From NCBI GenBank assembly GCA_030683815.1, contig JAUXPJ010000019.1:62001-126000 (forward strand): a stretch of 64,000 nt of DNA. Direction: 5' to 3'. The translations under genes were made by a program, and so were the position numbers. Below the pieces are notes generated by a model. The model searched no databases and had not been told where the DNA came from. It saw only the letters and a list, made by a program, of their open reading frames with translations. Source of the stretch: Flavobacteriaceae bacterium. Its GTDB lineage: Bacteria > Bacteroidota > Bacteroidia > Flavobacteriales > Flavobacteriaceae. This document shows, piece after piece, positions 16,083-25,959 of this stretch (its first letter is position 1; the number at the start of each line of letters is the position of its first letter).

Positions 16083-18896
16083 ATGATGTTTTTAAAAAAA
16101 CAGGTGTTTTTGTTTTACTTATTACTGATTTTATCGGTTAACAATTCATTTTCACAAGCGCTTCCTCCTATAGAAAAATACACACCAGAATCTTATGCCG
16201 GTGGAAACCAAAATTGGATGGTATCACAAGCTTTAAACAAATACATTTATGTAGCCAACAATGAAGGACTTTTAGAGTTTAATGGAGCGGAATGGAAAAT
16301 ATATCCTTCTCCCAATAAAACCATTGTACGTTCTGTAAATGTAATTGGCTCAAAAATTTATACCGGAAGTTATATGGAATTTGGTTCTTGGGAGCACAAT
16401 GAAAAAGGTATCCTGGAGTATACATCATTAAGTGCTTCTATAAAGAAAAATATTCAAGATGATGAGCAATTTTGGAAGATTGTAGATTTTGAAGAATGGA
16501 TCATCTTTCAATCGTTAAATAACATTTACTTATACAATACCCTCCAAAAGAAGTTTTCAATTATTCATTATAACGATATTATAACCAAAGTTTTTATTGT
16601 TGGAAATGCTGTTTATTTTCATGTAATAAACAATGGTATTTATAAGATTCAAGAAGGTAAACCGCAGCTGATGATTAAGGCTGAATTATTTAACAACGAT
16701 TGGGTTACCAATATTTTTGACAATGAAAACGGATTACTTATCATCACCCAAAAAAATGGATTTTTTAAGTTTGCAAATCAATCTTTTTCTAAGTGGAAAA
16801 ATGATTCTGATGCATTGCTTACATCCACCAGTGTTTATAGTTGTATAAAATTAACAGACCAATCAATTGTTTTAGGTACTATTTCTAAAGGAATCATCCA
16901 CTTACAAGACAATGGAAAGGTTATAAACCATTTCAATCAAACTAACGGACTTAGCAATAATACCGTTTTATCATTATTTGAAGATAAAGATCAAAATATT
17001 TGGGCAGGTTTAGATAATGGAATCAATTGCATTAATATCAAATCTCCTATTAACATTTACGATGATGACAAAGGGGAACTGGGTACCGTTTATACTTCGA
17101 TGGTTTTTAATGATTTTCTGTATTTAGGAACCAATCAAGGATTGTATTTAAAACATCTTTCCAGTGAAGAACCATTCAAATTTATTCATGGCACCAAGGG
17201 GCAAGTTTGGAATTTATTCAAAATTGGCAACACTTTATTGTGCGGCCATGATTCGGGAACTTTTTCTATTGAAAATGATAAAGCTACGCTTATTTCACCC
17301 ATTTTAGGAACGTGGAGTTTTAGAAAAATTCCAGGGAATGAACCGTTAATTTTACAAGGTCATTATACCGGATTTAGTGTTTTACAACAAGTAAATGGGA
17401 AATGGAAACTTCGCAATAAAATTAAAAACTTTGACATCTCATCTCGCTTTTTTGAAATAGATGCGCCAAATTCTGTTTGGATGAATCATGAGTACAAAGG
17501 TGTTTATAAATTAATACTGGATAAGGATTATCAAAAGGCAACTAATGTTTCTATTGAATCTTCGCTTCCAAAAGGGAAAAACTCAAGTATTGTTTTGTTT
17601 AAAAACAAATTATTATATGCCTACAAAGGCGGTATTTTCTTTTATAACACCAACTCTAAAACCTTTGTAAAAGATTCTCTACTCACTAATATTTATGAAC
17701 AAGATGTTTTTACATCGGGTAAAATGTTGGTGGATGAAACCGATAAATTATGGCTTTTTACCAAGAACAATATTTACTACCTCTCTTCCGGTCAGTTTTC
17801 TAATAAACCTCTTGTTCATAAATTTCCAATACCATTAGCATTGAGAAAGGCGATGATAGGATATGAAAATATTTCACTTTTCAAAGATCAGACTTATTTA
17901 TTGGGAAAAGTAAACGGCTTCATTACCCTGGAAATTACAAAATCCTTACAAAAAGAGTATGTTATTCACCTCAATTCAGTCAAATTAAAAAAAATAGATG
18001 CTCCTGCAGTCGATTTAGATTTCAGTAAAAAAGGAGATTTTAAACATACCGAAAATTCATTTGAAATCGATTTTAGTGTTCCTGAATATGAAAAACACTT
18101 AGCTATTGATTATCAATACTTATTAGAAGGCATGCATTCTAATTGGACTCATCTGGAAGACGTCAACAAAGTAAATCTTGATAATTTACCACATGGTGAG
18201 TACATTTTAAAAGTAAGGGCACAAGTTGGAGATACACTTACTATGAATGAAATTGTTTTCCCTTTAAAGATAAACAAACCATGGTTTTTATCTGTTACTG
18301 CATGGATAGTTTACTGTTTAATTGCAATCGCCTTAACATCAATTATTCATAAGACCTATAAAAAATATTACCAGAAAAAACACGCTCTTGATCTTGAGAA
18401 ACGACGTAAGGAATTGGAATTAAAAAATTTGGAAAACGAACAGAAAATAATGCAGATTAGAAACGAGCAACTCAATCATGATATTGAAAATAAAAATAGA
18501 GAGCTGGCTATTTCTACCATGAGTATTATCAAAAAAAATGAGGTGTTAAGTAATATTAAAAATGAACTCAAAAATTCACCGGTTAATTCTAATAATAAAT
18601 CGGTTTTAAGATTAATCGACAAAAACTTAAATGATGCTGATGATTGGAATTTCTTCGAAGAGGCGTTTAATAATGCCGATAAAGACTTTCTTAAAAAAAT
18701 TAAAAAAATACACAACACATTAACTCCAAACGATTTAAAAATGTGTGCTTATCTGCGATTAAATCTTTCCTCTAAAGAAATTGCTCCTTTACTCAACATA
18801 TCGGTAAGAAGTGTCGAAATAAAACGATATCGTTTGCGAAAAAAAATGGGATTATTACATGATACCGGTTTAGTCAATTATATTCTTGAAATCTAA
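16083..18896 (+). CDS. Two-propeller sensor with Y_Y_Y domain and LuxR-type HTH (PUL regulator)
   Basis: Probable one-protein sensor and transcription factor of the adjacent PUL. A signal peptide (1-25) is followed by beta-propeller repeats (about 30-620, including NGLSNNTVLSLFEDKDQNIWAGLDNG as a reg_prop unit). Next come a triple-tyrosine domain (about 640-735), one transmembrane helix (about 740-760), and a cytoplasmic coiled coil rich in Glu/Lys. The C-terminal LuxR-like HTH reads LSSKEIAPLLNISVRSVEIKRYRLRKKMG. There is no histidine-kinase or receiver domain, so unlike hybrid two-component PUL sensors it would bind DNA while membrane-tethered. Expected ligand: an oligosaccharide in the periplasm. 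It sits directly upstream of susC. Confidence 0.88.
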   Translation: MMFLKKQVFLFYLLLILSVNNSFSQALPPIEKYTPESYAGGNQNWMVSQALNKYIYVANNEGLLEFNGAEWKIYPSPNKTIVRSVNVIGSKIYTGSYMEFGSWEHNEKGILEYTSLSASIKKNIQDDEQFWKIVDFEEWIIFQSLNNIYLYNTLQKKFSIIHYNDIITKVFIVGNAVYFHVINNGIYKIQEGKPQLMIKAELFNNDWVTNIFDNENGLLIITQKNGFFKFANQSFSKWKNDSDALLTSTSVYSCIKLTDQSIVLGTISKGIIHLQDNGKVINHFNQTNGLSNNTVLSLFEDKDQNIWAGLDNGINCINIKSPINIYDDDKGELGTVYTSMVFNDFLYLGTNQGLYLKHLSSEEPFKFIHGTKGQVWNLFKIGNTLLCGHDSGTFSIENDKATLISPILGTWSFRKIPGNEPLILQGHYTGFSVLQQVNGKWKLRNKIKNFDISSRFFEIDAPNSVWMNHEYKGVYKLILDKDYQKATNVSIESSLPKGKNSSIVLFKNKLLYAYKGGIFFYNTNSKTFVKDSLLTNIYEQDVFTSGKMLVDETDKLWLFTKNNIYYLSSGQFSNKPLVHKFPIPLALRKAMIGYENISLFKDQTYLLGKVNGFITLEITKSLQKEYVIHLNSVKLKKIDAPAVDLDFSKKGDFKHTENSFEIDFSVPEYEKHLAIDYQYLLEGMHSNWTHLEDVNKVNLDNLPHGEYILKVRAQVGDTLTMNEIVFPLKINKPWFLSVTAWIVYCLIAIALTSIIHKTYKKYYQKKHALDLEKRRKELELKNLENEQKIMQIRNEQLNHDIENKNRELAISTMSIIKKNEVLSNIKNELKNSPVNSNNKSVLRLIDKNLNDADDWNFFEEAFNNADKDFLKKIKKIHNTLTPNDLKMCAYLRLNLSSKEIAPLLNISVRSVEIKRYRLRKKMGLLHDTGLVNYILEI
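17446..17479 (+). repeat. 34-bp stretch repeated with two mismatches at 47982-48015
   Basis: This part of the sensor gene (encoding FFEIDAPNSVW) recurs almost exactly 30 kb away in non-coding DNA, matching at 32 of 34 positions. Confidence 0.8.
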
Positions 18897-18917
18897 ATCG
18901 TTTGAGTTTTATTTAAA

Positions 18918-18939
18918 ATTACCTCAACATTACCTCAAC
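18918..18939 (+). promoter_or_regulatory. Perfect 11-bp tandem repeat, possible operator upstream of susC
   Basis: attacctcaac occurs twice in immediate succession (18918-18928 and 18929-18939). One helical turn of spacing suits cooperative binding by a dimer on one face of the DNA. It lies 204 bases before the susC start and just after the sensor gene, which makes that regulator a candidate ligand. Function is inferred only. Confidence 0.4.
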
Positions 18940-19095
18940 TATATCGGTTTCGTTTTTTATTTCAAGATTTTATCTGTTAAGATCGAATTTACTAAAACTG
19001 TTGTTTTTATTGATATTTCATCTTTTTATATTTAAATTAATCAACCTATACAACAATTTATTTTATGTATGTTTTTTGTATAGGTGTTATTTTTA

Positions 19096-19123
19096 TTGTT
19101 TTTGACTTAAAATATTAGATTTG
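19096..19123 (+). promoter_or_regulatory. Putative Bacteroidota promoter of susC
   Basis: TTG (19096-19098), 17 bases, then TAGATTTG (19116-19123) fits the Bacteroidota sigma-ABfr consensus TTG-N17-TAnnTTTG. It is 20 bases before the susC start codon, so the leader would be very short. Confidence 0.5.
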
Positions 19124-19142
19124 AATAACTAAACTCAAAAAT

Positions 19143-22100
19143 ATGAAATCAACTATTTTAACATTCATTTTAGGTTTTGTATCCATTCTTACATATTCGC
19201 AAAACGTTAACATTAAAGGAAATGTTGTTGACGCCAACACCGGAAATGCGCTTCCAGGTGTAAATATCGTAGTGAAAAATACAAGCTTAGGAAGTACTAC
19301 AGATTTCGATGGTAATTTTACCTTATCCAATGTTGCTATTGGGAAAACACTTGTTTTCTCCTATATTGGATATCTACCTAAAGAAATTTTGATAAGTAAT
19401 TCAAATTTTATTAATGTAACCCTTAAAGAAGACACTCAGAGCTTAGAAGAAGTTGTAGTGGTGGGTTATGGAACTCAAAAGAAAAGTGTTGTAACCGGGG
19501 CAATCTCAAGCGTTAAGGCAAAAGACATCGAAAATCTTCCAAGTGGACGGATTGAACAAGCCCTACAAGGAAGAACATCCGGAGTAATTATCGCATCCAA
19601 TTCCGGTCAACCCGGTTCATCCTCAACGGTTAGGGTAAGAGGTATTACCACTTTTGATACTTACGGCGGAAATAATCCATTATGGGTAGTTGATGGAGTT
19701 ATTGTTGATTCTGGCGGAATCGGGTACTTAAATCAATCAGATATTGAATCAATAGAAGTTCTTAAAGATGCCGCATCTTTAGCCATTTACGGTGCTCGAG
19801 CTGCATCTGGTGTAATTATGGTTACTACCAAAAAAGGAAAATCAGGAAAAATCAGTATTAATTATACCGGTTTTACAGGAGTTTCAGCTCCTGCAAAAAA
19901 ACTTAAACTCCTTAACGCCACCCAATATGCTGCCTTGATGAATGAAAAATCTGTTGCGGCCGGAGGGAATGTTTTATTCCCTGATTTAAGCATTTATGGA
20001 GTAGGAACTGATTGGCAAGAAGCAATTTTTAACGATAGTGCTCAACGTCTTTCTCACGAAATCAGTTTAAATGGAGGTAATGATATTTCTAATTTTTATG
20101 CTTCTTTCGGACTAACAGATCAACAAGGAATTGTAATGTCAGAAATATCAAATTATAACAAGAAAAATTTACGTTTAAACTCTACACATAAATTATCAAA
20201 ATTTGTTACCGTTGGTCAAACATTAGGATATGCCCATCAAAAAATAATAGGTATAGGAAATACGAATAGTGAATTTGGAGGACCTTTAAGCTCTGCCATC
20301 AATTTAGATCCAATAACCCCGGTTGTTGTTACAGATCCGGTTGTTGCCAATGGCTCTCTTTACACTAATCCTTATGTGATTAGAGATAAAGATGGAAATC
20401 CTTACGGAATTTCACCTTATGTTGGACAAGAAATGACTAATCCACTTGCTTATGCAAAAACAAGATTGGGAAACTACGGTTGGTCTGATGATATCGTTGG
20501 AAATGCGTTTATTGAAATCACTCCAATTGAAGGTCTAAAATTAAAAACTTCTGTTGGGGCAAAACTTTCTTATTGGGGAGCACAGGGTTTTACACCAAAA
20601 TTTTATTTAAGTCCAACTGTTAATAGTACCGTAATCAATACTTTAAATAGAAGAAATAATAAAAGTTTTGGTTGGAATGTTGAAAATACTTTGACTTACA
20701 GCAAAAAAATAGATAATCACAACTTTACTTTGTTATTAGGTCAAGGAGCAGACAAGGAAAATCAAATTTGGAATGAAATAAGTGTTACTTATAAAAATTT
20801 ATCAACTAATGACTATAAAAAAGCATCTTTTAATGATCCCACAATAACTTTGGCTCAAAGAGAGGGTTATACTTTTGATGGATATGCTCATATTTTGTCC
20901 TCTGTTTTCTCCCGTTTAAATTATGATTACAAAGAAAAATACTTGTTTACAGGTATCATTCGCAGAGATGGCTCTTCTCGATTTGGATCCAATAAAAAAT
21001 ATGGGGTTTTCCCTTCATTTTCTGTTGGTTGGATTGCCTCTAAAGAAAACTTCTGGAAAGAAAATGAATACATCAATACCCTTAAAATTAGAGGAGGATA
21101 CGGTATAACCGGTAATGATGCCATTCCTAACTTTGGATATTTAGCCGTAGTTGCAGGAGGTAGAAATTATACTATTGGCGATGGAAATGCAGTAACTACA
21201 GGTTCAAGTCCGGGAAGAATTGCAAACCCTGATTTACATTGGGAAGAAACAGCACAAACCAACATCGGATTTGAAACTAAGGTATTTGATAATTTTAATG
21301 TAACCTTTGATTGGTACAAAAAAATATCTTCCGGTATTTTACGAGAAAATCCCATTCCCGGATATGTAGGAGCTGAAGCACCTCCTTTTGCCAATATTGC
21401 AGATATGAATAATACCGGGGTTGAAATAGAAATAAGTTATAAGAAAAAATTTAATGAACTAAACTTTTCTTCAAATGCAAATTTTTCTACCTTAAAAAAT
21501 GAAGTTACTTTCTTAGGAAAAGACATCAATTTTATTACTGATTTAGCGGCAGGATTTCAGTCTATGGGACCAATAACCAGAACACAGGTTGGCCAATCAT
21601 ACAACTCTTTTTATGGTTTTCAAACTGATGGAATTTTCCAAAATATGAGTGAAGTAAATGCTTATACTAATTCTTTAGGTGGCTTAATACAGCCCAATGC
21701 AAAACCGGGAGATTTTAAATGGGTAGATGCCAATGGTGATGGAACTATTAATAATAATGACAAAGTATTCTTAGGAAGTCCACTCCCTAAAATAACATTC
21801 GGTTTCACTATCAATATGGATTATAAAGGATTTGATCTTATGGCATTTGCGCAAGGAGCTGCCGGCAATAAAATCTTCCAGGGATTACGCCGATTAGATA
21901 TCCTTAACGGTAACTACCAAACAGACGCATTAAGCCGATGGACAGGGGAGGGAACTTCTAATAATTTTCCTCGTTTAACCAATACAGATACAAACGGCAA
22001 CTTTGGAAAAATGTCTAATTTTTACTTAGAAAATGGTGATTACCTTAGATTTAAGGTTGTACAATTTGGATATACAATTCCTAATTCAGTAATTAGTAAA

Positions 22101-22265
22101 TCCGGTTTAGAAAAAGTTCGTCTTTATCTAACCGGTGAAAATCTATTGACATTAACCAAATATACCGGATTTGATCCGGAAATTGGTGGAAATGTATTAG
22201 GAATAGACAGAGGATATTATCCTCAAGCACGTTCATTTATGTTTGGAGCAAACCTACAATTCTAA
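19143..22265 (+). CDS. SusC-type TonB-dependent outer-membrane receptor
   Basis: Outer-membrane barrel that imports glycan oligosaccharides with TonB energy; the SusD protein encoded next forms its lid. 1040 residues: signal peptide 1-19 (ILTYSQ), carboxypeptidase-regulatory-like domain (about 21-98, with VVDANTGNALPGVNIVVKNT and TDFDGNFTLSN), TonB-box-like EEVVVVGYGTQKK, plug domain with the RGITTFDTYGGNNPLWVVDG segment, then the barrel ending in GANLQF. The SusC hallmark SIEVLKDAASLAIYGARAAS is present. It is 13 bases upstream of susD and starts the operon. Confidence 0.96.
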   Translation: MKSTILTFILGFVSILTYSQNVNIKGNVVDANTGNALPGVNIVVKNTSLGSTTDFDGNFTLSNVAIGKTLVFSYIGYLPKEILISNSNFINVTLKEDTQSLEEVVVVGYGTQKKSVVTGAISSVKAKDIENLPSGRIEQALQGRTSGVIIASNSGQPGSSSTVRVRGITTFDTYGGNNPLWVVDGVIVDSGGIGYLNQSDIESIEVLKDAASLAIYGARAASGVIMVTTKKGKSGKISINYTGFTGVSAPAKKLKLLNATQYAALMNEKSVAAGGNVLFPDLSIYGVGTDWQEAIFNDSAQRLSHEISLNGGNDISNFYASFGLTDQQGIVMSEISNYNKKNLRLNSTHKLSKFVTVGQTLGYAHQKIIGIGNTNSEFGGPLSSAINLDPITPVVVTDPVVANGSLYTNPYVIRDKDGNPYGISPYVGQEMTNPLAYAKTRLGNYGWSDDIVGNAFIEITPIEGLKLKTSVGAKLSYWGAQGFTPKFYLSPTVNSTVINTLNRRNNKSFGWNVENTLTYSKKIDNHNFTLLLGQGADKENQIWNEISVTYKNLSTNDYKKASFNDPTITLAQREGYTFDGYAHILSSVFSRLNYDYKEKYLFTGIIRRDGSSRFGSNKKYGVFPSFSVGWIASKENFWKENEYINTLKIRGGYGITGNDAIPNFGYLAVVAGGRNYTIGDGNAVTTGSSPGRIANPDLHWEETAQTNIGFETKVFDNFNVTFDWYKKISSGILRENPIPGYVGAEAPPFANIADMNNTGVEIEISYKKKFNELNFSSNANFSTLKNEVTFLGKDINFITDLAAGFQSMGPITRTQVGQSYNSFYGFQTDGIFQNMSEVNAYTNSLGGLIQPNAKPGDFKWVDANGDGTINNNDKVFLGSPLPKITFGFTINMDYKGFDLMAFAQGAAGNKIFQGLRRLDILNGNYQTDALSRWTGEGTSNNFPRLTNTDTNGNFGKMSNFYLENGDYLRFKVVQFGYTIPNSVISKSGLEKVRLYLTGENLLTLTKYTGFDPEIGGNVLGIDRGYYPQARSFMFGANLQF

Positions 22266-22278
22266 AAAATAAACTATT

Positions 22279-23787
22279 ATGTTACAGAGAATTAAATTTC
22301 TAATAATAACTGCTATAACAATAGTTGTAGCCGTTTCATGTTCTACCGATTTTCTTGAAGTAGAACCTAAAGGATTGCCTTTGGAGGTAAATTATTACAA
22401 AACCGAAGAAGAAGCTAAAGCCGGCTTGATAGCGGTTTATGATTTGATGCGTAAAAACTCAGGCGGGTTTGAAAATATGATTACCATGTTCAATGCTGGA
22501 TCTGATGATCACTTTGCCGGTGGCGGCGGTCCTTCTGACGGAGCGGGAATTCAATCATTTTCTAACTATACAATAGACGCTAATACAGTACCAAGAAGTT
22601 TTTGGAGCGATTATTACAGAGGTATTTATAGAGCCAATATTTTACTGCAAAAATTACCGGATGTACCAATGGATGTTGCCGTGAAAGCACGGTTTACTGC
22701 AGAAACAAAAGCGCTTCGCGCCTTCTATTACTTCAATTTGGTAAATATGTTTAAAAATGTTCCGTTAATTTTAACTCCTTTAGCGGCTTCAGAAATTTAT
22801 ACGGTTACACAAGCTAAACCGGAAGATGTCTATAAACAAATAGAACTTGATCTTACAAGTGCTATATCTTCTTTACCGGCAACAATAAATAAATCGGTAG
22901 ATGGAGGTCGTTTTACAAAAGGTGCAGCTCAGGCACTTCTGGGAAAAGTATATTTATATCAAGGGAAAAATGCCTTAGCTGCCACTCAATTTTTGGAAGT
23001 AAACGGTACTCCGGGAGGTGTTAATCAATATGGAAACCGATTGCTCGCCAACTTCAATGATCTTTGGCTTGTAAGCAGTAAATTTAATACCGAATCATTA
23101 CTCGAAGTTTCTCATTCCAGTCAAAATTCTCATTGGGGAATTTGGGGAGGCAATGCAGACGAAGGAAATACCGTAAATGTTATGGTGGGCCCTAGAAGTT
23201 ATTCTAAACCAGTAGGATCACCGGCACCTGATTTACCATCGGGCTGGAGTTTTAATGTAATAACACAAGAATTCTATGATGTAATTAAAACAGACCCACG
23301 TTTTGGTGCAACGGTTCTAGATTTAAAAGCTTTGAAAGCAGCAGGGCAAGCAAGTTATTTTTCCGGTCACATGGACACAGGTTACTTTTTAAATAAGTTT
23401 ATTCCAAGACGATCTGACGTATATTCAGGTGGTGGAGATGCCGTATTAAATTACAAGCAAAATACTTATGCGATTAGATTAGCTGATACATATTTAATGG
23501 AAGCTGAAGCATTAGGCGGAACTGGCGCCAGAGCTCAAGCACTTTTAGATGCTGTTAGAGCCAGAATTGGACTTCCCTCTATTCCGGTTTCTTTAAATGC
23601 AATTGCTGATGAAAGAAGACTCGAATTAGCAGGTGAAGGATTCCGATTTTTCGATTTAGTCAGAACTGGAAAAGCGGCTGCTGAATTATCTGGCAGAGGA
23701 TTTGTTGCCGGTAAAAATGAAATTTTCCCAATTCCATACAGAGAATTAGAAAACACCAAATTGGCACAAAACCCTAATTATAATTAG
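22279..23787 (+). CDS. SusD/RagB family glycan-binding lipoprotein
   Basis: Surface lipoprotein that caps the SusC channel and binds the polysaccharide. The signal peptide ends in a lipobox (VVAVSCSTDF), so Cys21 would be lipidated, and acidic residues follow. The SusD pattern is clear: FLEVEPKG, TPR-like helices (AETKALRAFYYFNLVNMFKNVP), and the C-terminal motif VRARIGLPS...RRLELAGEGFRFFDLVRTGKA...FPIPYRELENTKLAQNPNY. 502 residues is typical. Confidence 0.96.
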   Translation: MLQRIKFLIITAITIVVAVSCSTDFLEVEPKGLPLEVNYYKTEEEAKAGLIAVYDLMRKNSGGFENMITMFNAGSDDHFAGGGGPSDGAGIQSFSNYTIDANTVPRSFWSDYYRGIYRANILLQKLPDVPMDVAVKARFTAETKALRAFYYFNLVNMFKNVPLILTPLAASEIYTVTQAKPEDVYKQIELDLTSAISSLPATINKSVDGGRFTKGAAQALLGKVYLYQGKNALAATQFLEVNGTPGGVNQYGNRLLANFNDLWLVSSKFNTESLLEVSHSSQNSHWGIWGGNADEGNTVNVMVGPRSYSKPVGSPAPDLPSGWSFNVITQEFYDVIKTDPRFGATVLDLKALKAAGQASYFSGHMDTGYFLNKFIPRRSDVYSGGGDAVLNYKQNTYAIRLADTYLMEAEALGGTGARAQALLDAVRARIGLPSIPVSLNAIADERRLELAGEGFRFFDLVRTGKAAAELSGRGFVAGKNEIFPIPYRELENTKLAQNPNYN

Positions 23788-23804
23788 ATAATAAAACTTT
23801 GATT

Positions 23805-24899
23805 ATGAATAAATTAAATCTAATTTATAGCTTCGTTCTTTTACTGGCTATTACAATTGTAAGTTGTACTGAAGATGGAATTGATCAAGATCTTTCATTT
23901 TTGAATACAGCTAATTCCGGAAATTATGGTAAAATTTTTGATATCAGCAATGACAATTCCGGTAATGTAAAAATAACGCCAACCGGTGAAGGTATTTCTT
24001 CATTTAGCGTTAATTACGGACATGGTACCGCGGCATCTGTAAAAGTAATGCCCGGAAATAGTACCACCTACGCTTATCCTGAAGGACAATATACTGTTAA
24101 AATTACGGCTTCAAACATTACAGGCGGACAAACAGAAAATTCATATCCTTTAACGGTAACTTATAGAGCCCCTGAAAATTTGACATTTAATACTACTATC
24201 AGTATGTACACCATAAGAGTTTCGGCATCAGCTTTATATGCCAAATCATTTTTAGTATATTTTGGTGATGTAGCCAATGAAGTAGGAACACCTTTAGCAA
24301 TTGGTGCAACTACTCCTATAAAAACTTATGCTACAGCAGGGGTATATACGGTAAAAGTAGTTGCCTTAAGTGGTGGTGGTGCTAAAACTGAAAGCAGCAG
24401 AAGTATCACTATTTATAACCCGCTTGCGCTTCCTTATACTTGTGAATTGGCTACTCAAAATTATTTAGCCGGAGGAACTTTTGGAGGTGTTAATTACTCA
24501 ATTGTTACGAATCCATTTCCTGCCGGCTTAAATACTTCTGCAAATGTAGTTAAGTTTGAAAAACCTGTTAATGCAGAAGAATGGGCCGGCACTTGGAAAC
24601 CGCTTGATATTCCAATTGATCTAAGTACCGGAACCAAAATTAAAATGCTTGTTTATGCTACCGAAGTTGGTAAAAATGTAGGTTTAGAATTACAAGCATC
24701 TACCAATGGTGCGCCAAACACTGTAATTTTTGTTCCTGTTACTGTTGCTAATCAATGGGAAGAACTTGTTTTTGATACAACAACAAATCCTGTTATTCCG
24801 GTCGGAGCAACATACAAACAATTCAATATTAATTACAATAGACCGAACAAAGGTTTAGGTGAAGTAATTTATATCGATAATATTAGACTAACTAATTAA
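23805..24899 (+). CDS. Surface glycan-binding lipoprotein with PKD-like domains
   Basis: Probable surface glycan-binding protein, in the position of SusE/SusF. The lipobox is TIVSCTEDG; two PKD/Ig-like modules follow (about 35-120 and 125-210, e.g. TYAYPEGQYTVKITAS and KTYATAGVYTVKVVALS). A C-terminal region (about 215-364) reads like a carbohydrate-binding beta-sandwich (PLDIPIDLSTGTKIKMLVYA, YIDNIRLTN). I start it at the ATG at 23805; a TTG six bases earlier is less likely. It follows susD by 17 bases. No enzymatic motif is seen. Confidence 0.8.
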   Translation: MNKLNLIYSFVLLLAITIVSCTEDGIDQDLSFLNTANSGNYGKIFDISNDNSGNVKITPTGEGISSFSVNYGHGTAASVKVMPGNSTTYAYPEGQYTVKITASNITGGQTENSYPLTVTYRAPENLTFNTTISMYTIRVSASALYAKSFLVYFGDVANEVGTPLAIGATTPIKTYATAGVYTVKVVALSGGGAKTESSRSITIYNPLALPYTCELATQNYLAGGTFGGVNYSIVTNPFPAGLNTSANVVKFEKPVNAEEWAGTWKPLDIPIDLSTGTKIKMLVYATEVGKNVGLELQASTNGAPNTVIFVPVTVANQWEELVFDTTTNPVIPVGATYKQFNINYNRPNKGLGEVIYIDNIRLTN

Positions 24900-24911
24900 A
24901 AATAAGATAAA

Positions 24912-25871
24912 ATGAATAAGATTTTAAAATACTTATCAGCACTGTTCTTATCGTTGACCATCCTTTTTATAGGATGTCAAGAAGATGAATATTCCTTAGG
25001 CGATTTAACTGCTCCGTCAGGAATCGTGATAAATACCGAAATTGTTGGATCTAATAGTTCCAATCCCAATGGCGATGGTTCTGGGGATGTGAAAATAACA
25101 GTTACTGCTAATGATGCACTCGCTTATAAAATTGATTTTGGAACCTCAACTACCTTAAACCTTGTCCCTTTGGTGGATGGAAAAGTTACCAAAAAATTCA
25201 CAACTACCGGTGTTAATACCTATAGACTAACTGTAATTGCTTACGGCAAGGGAGGATCTTCATCTAATTTAACTAAAGACATCACTGTAAGAAGTGATTT
25301 CAATCCGGCTCCGGCTATTGTAACTGCTTTAACTAATAACGCGTCCAAATCATGGATGGTAGATAAAAGTGTACCGGGTCATTTTGGTGTCGGACCATGG
25401 AATGTCGGCTCTGTTAGACCAGAATGGTGGGCGGCTGCCATAGATGAAAAAGTAAATTGCTGTAATTGTTTTTATACCGCAAGATTTACGTTTACGAAAG
25501 TAGCATCAACCAATACCTATACATTAACAGTTGCAACTCCAGATGGTGCCTTTACTAAAACAGGTGCTTTAGCGGGTGGACTATCAGGTATTCCTGCTTC
25601 CGGATCTGAAGGTTGTTATGCTTATGCCGGAGGTACATCTGCATTTACATTCGGACCTGCAACCTCAGGAGTTCCTGCGGCAGGTACTGCACCTAATTCC
25701 GGATCTACCCAAACAAGTATCAATTTGTCTGGTGTAAATACCTTTATCGGATATGGCGCCTTACAAAAAGAATATGAAATTTTGGAGATTACCCCTACTT
25801 ATATGTACCTCAGAATCAGAGGAACAGAAACAGGAAATGCCTGGTATTTGAAACTAATACCGGCACCTTAA
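24912..25871 (+). CDS. PUL-encoded surface lipoprotein, probable glycan-binding
   Basis: 319-residue lipoprotein (lipobox LFIGCQEDE). Its first module (about 25-125) is PKD-like and shares the opening IVGSNSSNPNGDGSGDVKIT with the next protein, a GH16 enzyme, which has IVGANTSNPNGDGSGTIILN at the same place. The two genes therefore probably share a domain duplicated within the locus. The C-terminal half, containing NASKSWMVDKSVPGHFGVGPW and a CCNCF cluster, is of the kind seen in SusE/F-position binding proteins; no catalytic motif is visible. It is the last gene before a terminator. Confidence 0.75.
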   Translation: MNKILKYLSALFLSLTILFIGCQEDEYSLGDLTAPSGIVINTEIVGSNSSNPNGDGSGDVKITVTANDALAYKIDFGTSTTLNLVPLVDGKVTKKFTTTGVNTYRLTVIAYGKGGSSSNLTKDITVRSDFNPAPAIVTALTNNASKSWMVDKSVPGHFGVGPWNVGSVRPEWWAAAIDEKVNCCNCFYTARFTFTKVASTNTYTLTVATPDGAFTKTGALAGGLSGIPASGSEGCYAYAGGTSAFTFGPATSGVPAAGTAPNSGSTQTSINLSGVNTFIGYGALQKEYEILEITPTYMYLRIRGTETGNAWYLKLIPAP

Positions 25872-25894
25872 TATTATTTTAAAGTTACGAAATG

Positions 25895-25923
25895 CCCAGA
25901 GCAAAAATTGCTCTGGGTTTTAT
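25895..25923 (+). terminator. Intrinsic terminator between binding-protein and enzyme genes of the PUL
   Basis: A perfect 10-bp stem (25895-25904/25908-25917, cccagagcaa/ttgctctggg) followed by ttttatt. It separates susC-susD and the two binding proteins from the hydrolase genes. Confidence 0.85.
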
Positions 25924-25959
25924 TAAAAAGTACAATAAAATAATACCAATTCTTTTCTT

